A stretch of DNA of 64,000 nt from positions 8,237,316 to 8,301,315 of the forward strand of contig NZ_BLPG01000001.1 in NCBI RefSeq assembly GCF_011764445.1, written 5' to 3'. A program made the position numbers and the translations under genes. Below are positions 60,960 to 64,000 of this stretch, in pieces. Source of the DNA: Phytohabitans rumicis (lineage in GTDB: Bacteria; Actinomycetota; Actinomycetes; Mycobacteriales; Micromonosporaceae). Position 1 is the first letter of the stretch. Each line of letters starts with the position of its first letter. Under the pieces are notes generated by a model, which was not told the DNA's origin, made no database searches, and was given only the letters and a program-made list of their open reading frames with translations.

Positions 60960-61054
60960 CCGATCAAGGGAAACCCCGTCGATCAAGGGCAAACGGCCGC
61001 GGATTGGAGATCAAACCGCAGCCGTTTGCCCTTGATCGACGCGAAAGTCCTTGG
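60960..61054. repeat. Family A palindromic element, copy 10
   Basis: Left outer arm CGATCAAGGGAAACCCC, inner boxes GGGCAAACGGCCGCG and CGCAGCCGTTTGCCC, centre ATTGGAGATCAAAC forward. The right outer arm ends AAGTCCTTGGACGGG, with GATC changed to GGAC. It ends 22 bases before the expansin stop codon. Confidence 0.85.
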
Positions 61055-61076
61055 ACGGGCCCGTGGCGGGCGAGGG

Positions 61077-62399
61077 CTATCGCGAGGTGCAGGAGACGTT
61101 GGTCGCCGGCTGGTTCGGGCCGTTCACGATCATGCCGAACGACGTGGTGCCGCCGGCCGATATTGTCCCGTTCCAGGTCTGGTTGGTGGCGGTGACCTGC
61201 TGGCCGGTCTGGGTCGCGACCGCGCTCCATGCCTGGGCCATCCGGGCGGTGCCGGGCAGCGTCAGCGTCACCGTCCAGCCTGTCGTCGGCGCGGTGCCGT
61301 TGTTGCGCACCGTGACGTCGGCCTGGTAGCCGCCGTTCCACGCGCTGGTGATCGTGTACGTCGCCGCGCAACCACCGGCAGGCGGCGGCGAGGAGGAGGG
61401 CGGGGGCGTCGACGGCGGCGGGGACGAAGGCGGGGGCGAGGACGGCGGCGGGGACGTGGGCGTCGAGCCGCTGGTGGTGTAGCTGACCCGCGTGTACGCC
61501 GCGCTGCACTGGGATGAGCACGAGTCCGGCAGCGTGAAGTTGTACACGCGTCCACCGTTGATCAGCGTGTCGGTGATGTCCCGCACCCGGATCTGGAACT
61601 GCGTGCCGCCCGAGGCGGTGCCGCCGATGACGTACGACTGGCCCATGTCGCCGTTCATCTGGGCCCGCTGCCAGGCGCCGTTGGCGAAGTACTCGACGCC
61701 GTGGATGCCGTTCGCGAGGCGGGACACGGAGATGGCCGGCCACCACCGCTGGGCGCCCTGCAGGAAGCCGATCTGGATGTCGCCGGTGTAGTTCGGCGCG
61801 GGCACGAACGACCAGCTGACGTGGCGGTTGTTGTAGTGGTTGGGCAGCAGGTCGCCGACCGGGGCGCCGTTCTTCACGAAGCGGTTCAGCGACGCCTTGG
61901 ACAGGTCCAGGTGGTACGGGTCGTCGCGGCACCACGCGTTCGCGTCGCCGCAGCTGTCCGCGACCAGCATGTTCAGGACCGCGTCGTTGTACGCGTCGGC
62001 GACCCAGGACCCGTTGCGGCAGAACGCCTGGTTGGGTGCGCCGTCGTTGACGCCGGTGCAGAAGTCGCTGATCTTGACCTGGACCCACCGTCCACAGTTG
62101 AGCCCGTTGTTCCAGATGCCGATCTTGGTGGTGTCGGTCACCGGGCGCGGATAGAAGTTGTAGTCGCGCGGTGTGTCGTACACGTTGAGGGCGACGAAGT
62201 CCTGCGTCTCCAACTCGGCCTGGGGCAGCCCGCACCCGCCGTACGGCGAGCCGAGCCCGTCGAAGTAGGTGGAGTTGCCAATCGCCGGGGAGGTGGTGGG
62301 CTCCGGGACGGTGAGCGCACCGGCGGGGCGGTTGACGAGGACGAGGGACAGCGCCAGCAGGGCAGCGGCGCTCAGCGCGGCAAGCACGCGTCTTTTCAT
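61077..62399 (-). CDS. Secreted expansin-like protein with CBM2 cellulose-binding domain
   Basis: 440 aa from ATG 62399 (AAGGACC upstream). Signal peptide (VLAALSAAALLALSLVLVNRPAGA). Expansin-like double-psi barrel (about 40-170: TYFDGLGSPYGGCGLPQAEL, NCGRWVQVKISDFCTG, VADSCGDANAWCRDDPYHLDLSKASLNRF) and a second beta domain (WSFVPAPNYTGDIQIGFLQG). A Pro/Ser linker (TSPPPSSPPPSSPPPS) leads to a C-terminal CBM2 (CAATYTITSAWNGGYQADVTVRNNG, TNQTWNGTISAGGTTSFGMIVNG). It likely loosens plant cellulose without hydrolysis. Confidence 0.88.
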   Translation of the reverse strand: MKRRVLAALSAAALLALSLVLVNRPAGALTVPEPTTSPAIGNSTYFDGLGSPYGGCGLPQAELETQDFVALNVYDTPRDYNFYPRPVTDTTKIGIWNNGLNCGRWVQVKISDFCTGVNDGAPNQAFCRNGSWVADAYNDAVLNMLVADSCGDANAWCRDDPYHLDLSKASLNRFVKNGAPVGDLLPNHYNNRHVSWSFVPAPNYTGDIQIGFLQGAQRWWPAISVSRLANGIHGVEYFANGAWQRAQMNGDMGQSYVIGGTASGGTQFQIRVRDITDTLINGGRVYNFTLPDSCSSQCSAAYTRVSYTTSGSTPTSPPPSSPPPSSPPPSTPPPSSSPPPAGGCAATYTITSAWNGGYQADVTVRNNGTAPTTGWTVTLTLPGTARMAQAWSAVATQTGQQVTATNQTWNGTISAGGTTSFGMIVNGPNQPATNVSCTSR

Positions 62400-62432
62400 G
62401 TCGGTCCTTAGGGAGAACAAGCGCAGGAAGAA

Positions 62433-62732
62433 CTAGCGCAGCGTGAAGCGAGAAGGGGACCGACTCCCATCAATATCGTTCCGCTCCGCTGTCGATGTGT
62501 CAACCCGCCGCCGCGCGAGCGCGGCGAGGCCGATCGCCAGCCACACCAGGTTGAGGCTGGACGAGGGCCAGGCACTGTGGACGATCGCGTTGACCGCCAG
62601 CCCGACCGAGCCGGCGAGGTTGAGTAGCTGGTACGCGGGCCCGGTGGTCAGCCGCCCCGCGGACAGCAAGGCATACGCCAGCAGCAGGCAGCCGGCCCCG
62701 GCCCAGCCGACGGCCTCCACGAAGAGGGTCAC
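62433..62732 (-). CDS. Small membrane protein (CBU_0592-like)
   Basis: 99 aa from GTG 62732. Three membrane helices (about 5-22, 30-50, 57-75: FVEAVGWAGAGCLLLAYALLS, AYQLLNLAGSVGLAVNAIV, SLNLVWLAIGLAALA). The pattern GRL..GPAYQLLNLAGS matches the small CBU_0592 family of unknown role. It is the second gene of the cyclase operon; a 20-bp duplication has separated its start from the cyclase stop. Confidence 0.75.
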   Translation of the reverse strand: MTLFVEAVGWAGAGCLLLAYALLSAGRLTTGPAYQLLNLAGSVGLAVNAIVHSAWPSSSLNLVWLAIGLAALARRRVDTSTAERNDIDGSRSPSRFTLR

Positions 62733-62761
62733 GGAAGCACCAAGAGGGTCAAGGAAGCACC
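62722..62761. repeat. 20-bp direct duplication at a stop-start junction
   Basis: AAGAGGGTCACGGAAGCACC at 62722-62741 and the same 20 bases with one change (C to A) at 62742-62761. On the minus strand the second copy ends the cyclase gene with TGA and the first contains the GTG start of the small membrane protein. Confidence 0.85.
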
Positions 62762-63648
62762 GCGTACGCCCGGACCGGGAAGGTGCCGAAGTCGCGCACC
62801 CGCGGGGGAGCGGCGTGCAGGCGGGCACCGGTCACCGGCACCTGGTCCAGGCCGGTGAGGTGCTCCAGGACGGGTACGCCGGCGGCGAGCAGGATGGAGT
62901 GGGCGGGCCGTTCGCCACCGTCGGTGCTGTCGATGTTGACGGCGTCGATCCCGACCAGCCGCGCACCCGCGTCGACCAGTGCGTTCGCCCCTTCCTCGGT
63001 CAGGAACGGGGCGTCCACCCCGTACTCGGGCGTGCCCCAGTGCCGGTCCCAGCCGGTGTGCAGGAGGACGGCGGCGCCGGCCACATCGTACGGCGCCAGC
63101 GCCTTCGGGCCGATCCCGCGCTCGGTGCCGCCGGCCAGCCGGACCACCACCGCGGGCAGGTCGGCGATCGCGTCCAGCGGGAGGCCGGCGAGGTCGGTGC
63201 CGCCGGCGTACCGGTGATAGGGGCTGTCGAGGTAGGTGCCGGTGTTGCCGACCATGCTGATGCGGCCGATCGTGAATTCGGTGCCCGGCGCGTAGCGGGC
63301 GCGCGAGTCGGCGAAGGTCAGGTGCGGCGTGATCTCCGGGCCGGGCAGGCCGGGGTACGTGGTCATGCCGGCCGTGATCACGTGGCTGAGCTCGACCAGC
63401 CGCCGCGGCCCGGGCGCCGGCGCGGGCCCGCCGCGCGAGCCCTTGTGCGGCTCGGCGAACACCCGCACGCCGCGCAGCCGCACCTCGTCCACCATCAACA
63501 GGCCCAGGTGGCGCACCAGCAGGTCGGCCAGCGCGGCCTCGGTGACATCCGCATCGGGTACGTCCAGCCGGAACCCCTGTGCCTGTAGCCCGCCGCCGTT
63601 GCTGAAGGTGATGTCGGCGTCGAAGGACGCCCGGTATTCGGTGCTCAC
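62749..63648 (-). CDS. Cyclase family protein (kynurenine formamidase-like) with extra N-terminal domain
   Basis: 299 aa from GTG 63648 (GTG 63666 is possible). The C-terminal 220 residues are a metal-dependent cyclase/formamidase: VELSHVITAGMTTYPG, STYLDSP-like GTYLDSPYHRYAGG (metal His), LLHTGWDRHWG and GIDAVNIDS. The first 75 residues (YRASFDADITFSNGGGLQAQGFRLDVPD, MVDEVRLRGVRVF) form a separate small beta domain. It may hydrolyse an amide or lactone. Divergent from the LysR gene, 72 bases apart, which probably controls it. Confidence 0.85.
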   Translation of the reverse strand: MSTEYRASFDADITFSNGGGLQAQGFRLDVPDADVTEAALADLLVRHLGLLMVDEVRLRGVRVFAEPHKGSRGGPAPAPGPRRLVELSHVITAGMTTYPGLPGPEITPHLTFADSRARYAPGTEFTIGRISMVGNTGTYLDSPYHRYAGGTDLAGLPLDAIADLPAVVVRLAGGTERGIGPKALAPYDVAGAAVLLHTGWDRHWGTPEYGVDAPFLTEEGANALVDAGARLVGIDAVNIDSTDGGERPAHSILLAAGVPVLEHLTGLDQVPVTGARLHAAPPRVRDFGTFPVRAYAVLP

Positions 63649-63720
63649 GAGTCGATCGTCGCGCACGCTCGGCGTTCAGTGGTAGCGCATATCTCTTCAT
63701 AGTGCATGTAGTGTTTCTGC

Positions 63721-64000
63721 ATGCCGATCGACCCGCGGCGGCTGGCCGTCCTGCGCGCGGTGGCCGACGCCGGCGGCGTGCTCGCGGCCGCGTCGGTGCT
63801 GCACCTGACCCCGTCGGCGGTCTCGCAACACATCGCCCGGCTGGAGGCGGAGACCGGCGTGACGCTGCTGGACCGGTCCCGGCTGGGCGGCCGGCGGGCC
63901 GCCGGGCTCACCGCCGCCGGGCGGCTGCTGGCCGGCCACGCCGGCCGCCTCGCCGAGGTGCTGGCCGCCGCCGAGCGTGACCTGGCCGCGCTCACCGGCC
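63721..64000 (+). CDS. LysR family transcriptional regulator (3' end outside window)
   Basis: ATG 63721. Only the first 93 residues are seen: the winged helix RRLAVLRAVADAGGVLAAASVLHLTPSAVSQHIARLEAETGVTLLDRS and the start of the linker helix (AAGRLLAGHAGRLAEVLAAAER). The effector domain lies beyond the window. The 72-base gap to the divergent cyclase gene is AT-rich and holds TAGTG twice (63699-63714), where a LysR protein could bind. Confidence 0.9.
   Translation, partial: MPIDPRRLAVLRAVADAGGVLAAASVLHLTPSAVSQHIARLEAETGVTLLDRSRLGGRRAAGLTAAGRLLAGHAGRLAEVLAAAERDLAALTG

Noticed and set aside
9795-61054. Family A as a CRISPR array or as rho-independent terminators
   Set aside because: Copies are dispersed, not regularly spaced, and have no spacers or cas genes. 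There is no T-tract, and several copies are far from gene ends or next to gene starts.
1-64000. tRNA or rRNA genes, prophage and integrative-element attachment sites
   Set aside because: No cloverleaf, rRNA-like stretch, integrase or phage structural gene was noticed on either strand.

Overview
The window is very GC-rich DNA (many GTG starts, almost every third codon base G or C, actinobacterial families throughout) from a mycelial actinobacterium. Gene families such as DUF574 methyltransferases, GvpL/F proteins, DUF1996, SCO0930-like lipoproteins and a mycothiol-type (MDMPI) domain suggest Micromonosporaceae. The genus cannot be fixed from the sequence alone. It looks like a chromosomal region of mixed lifestyle genes; no rRNA, tRNA, CRISPR array or phage was seen.

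Layout: 1-3.6 kb is the end of a nonribosomal peptide synthetase (a condensation domain, then a separate A-PCP protein ending in a beta-lactamase-fold domain). 3.7-7.2 kb holds a PadR regulator with its palindromic operator and an ABC exporter. 7.2-9.7 kb holds a chitin-type LPMO, a DUF305 lipoprotein and a sulfotransferase. 10.4-18.7 kb holds a response regulator/histidine kinase/binding-lipoprotein operon facing a MacB-type export operon, then a second histidine kinase. 19-26 kb has a secreted sugar isomerase, a sugar dehydrogenase with PKD domain, a DUF574 methyltransferase, a secreted protein, a K+ channel and an ATP-dependent DNA ligase. 26.4-34 kb has a universal stress protein, a secreted M36 metalloprotease, an AhpD-like protein, a questin-oxidase-like protein and a diguanylate cyclase. 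34-37.1 kb is nirBD with an unknown leader gene. 37-43.5 kb has an AbiEi/DUF559 gene, a large lipoprotein, a rhamnogalacturonan lyase and a MOSC protein. 43.8-49.3 kb has two ArsR/SRPBCC cassettes, a sigma/anti-sigma pair and two orphan GvpL/F genes. 50-54.5 kb is a sugar ABC operon headed by a secreted mutarotase. 54.8-64 kb has glutathione peroxidase, a second sigma/anti-sigma pair, a binding-protein/VWA protein, an expansin-CBM2 protein, a cyclase and a LysR regulator.

The most unusual feature is noncoding: a family of about 103-bp nested palindromes (family A; ten copies here, terminal motif CGTCGATCAAGG) in intergenic gaps. It is joined by at least four other palindrome families in two compound islands (49.4-50.3 kb and 60.5-61.1 kb). 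A separate 164-bp MITE-like hairpin sits exactly in the overlapping stop codons of two convergent genes.

A caution for every reader: nine genes carry an apparent frameshift that is repaired by adding one base (two in one case) to a short G or C run, after which each gene regains a family-typical length. I read these as probable base-calling errors in homopolymers rather than true pseudogenes. The in-frame TGA between the NRPS C and A domains does not fit that pattern and may be real.
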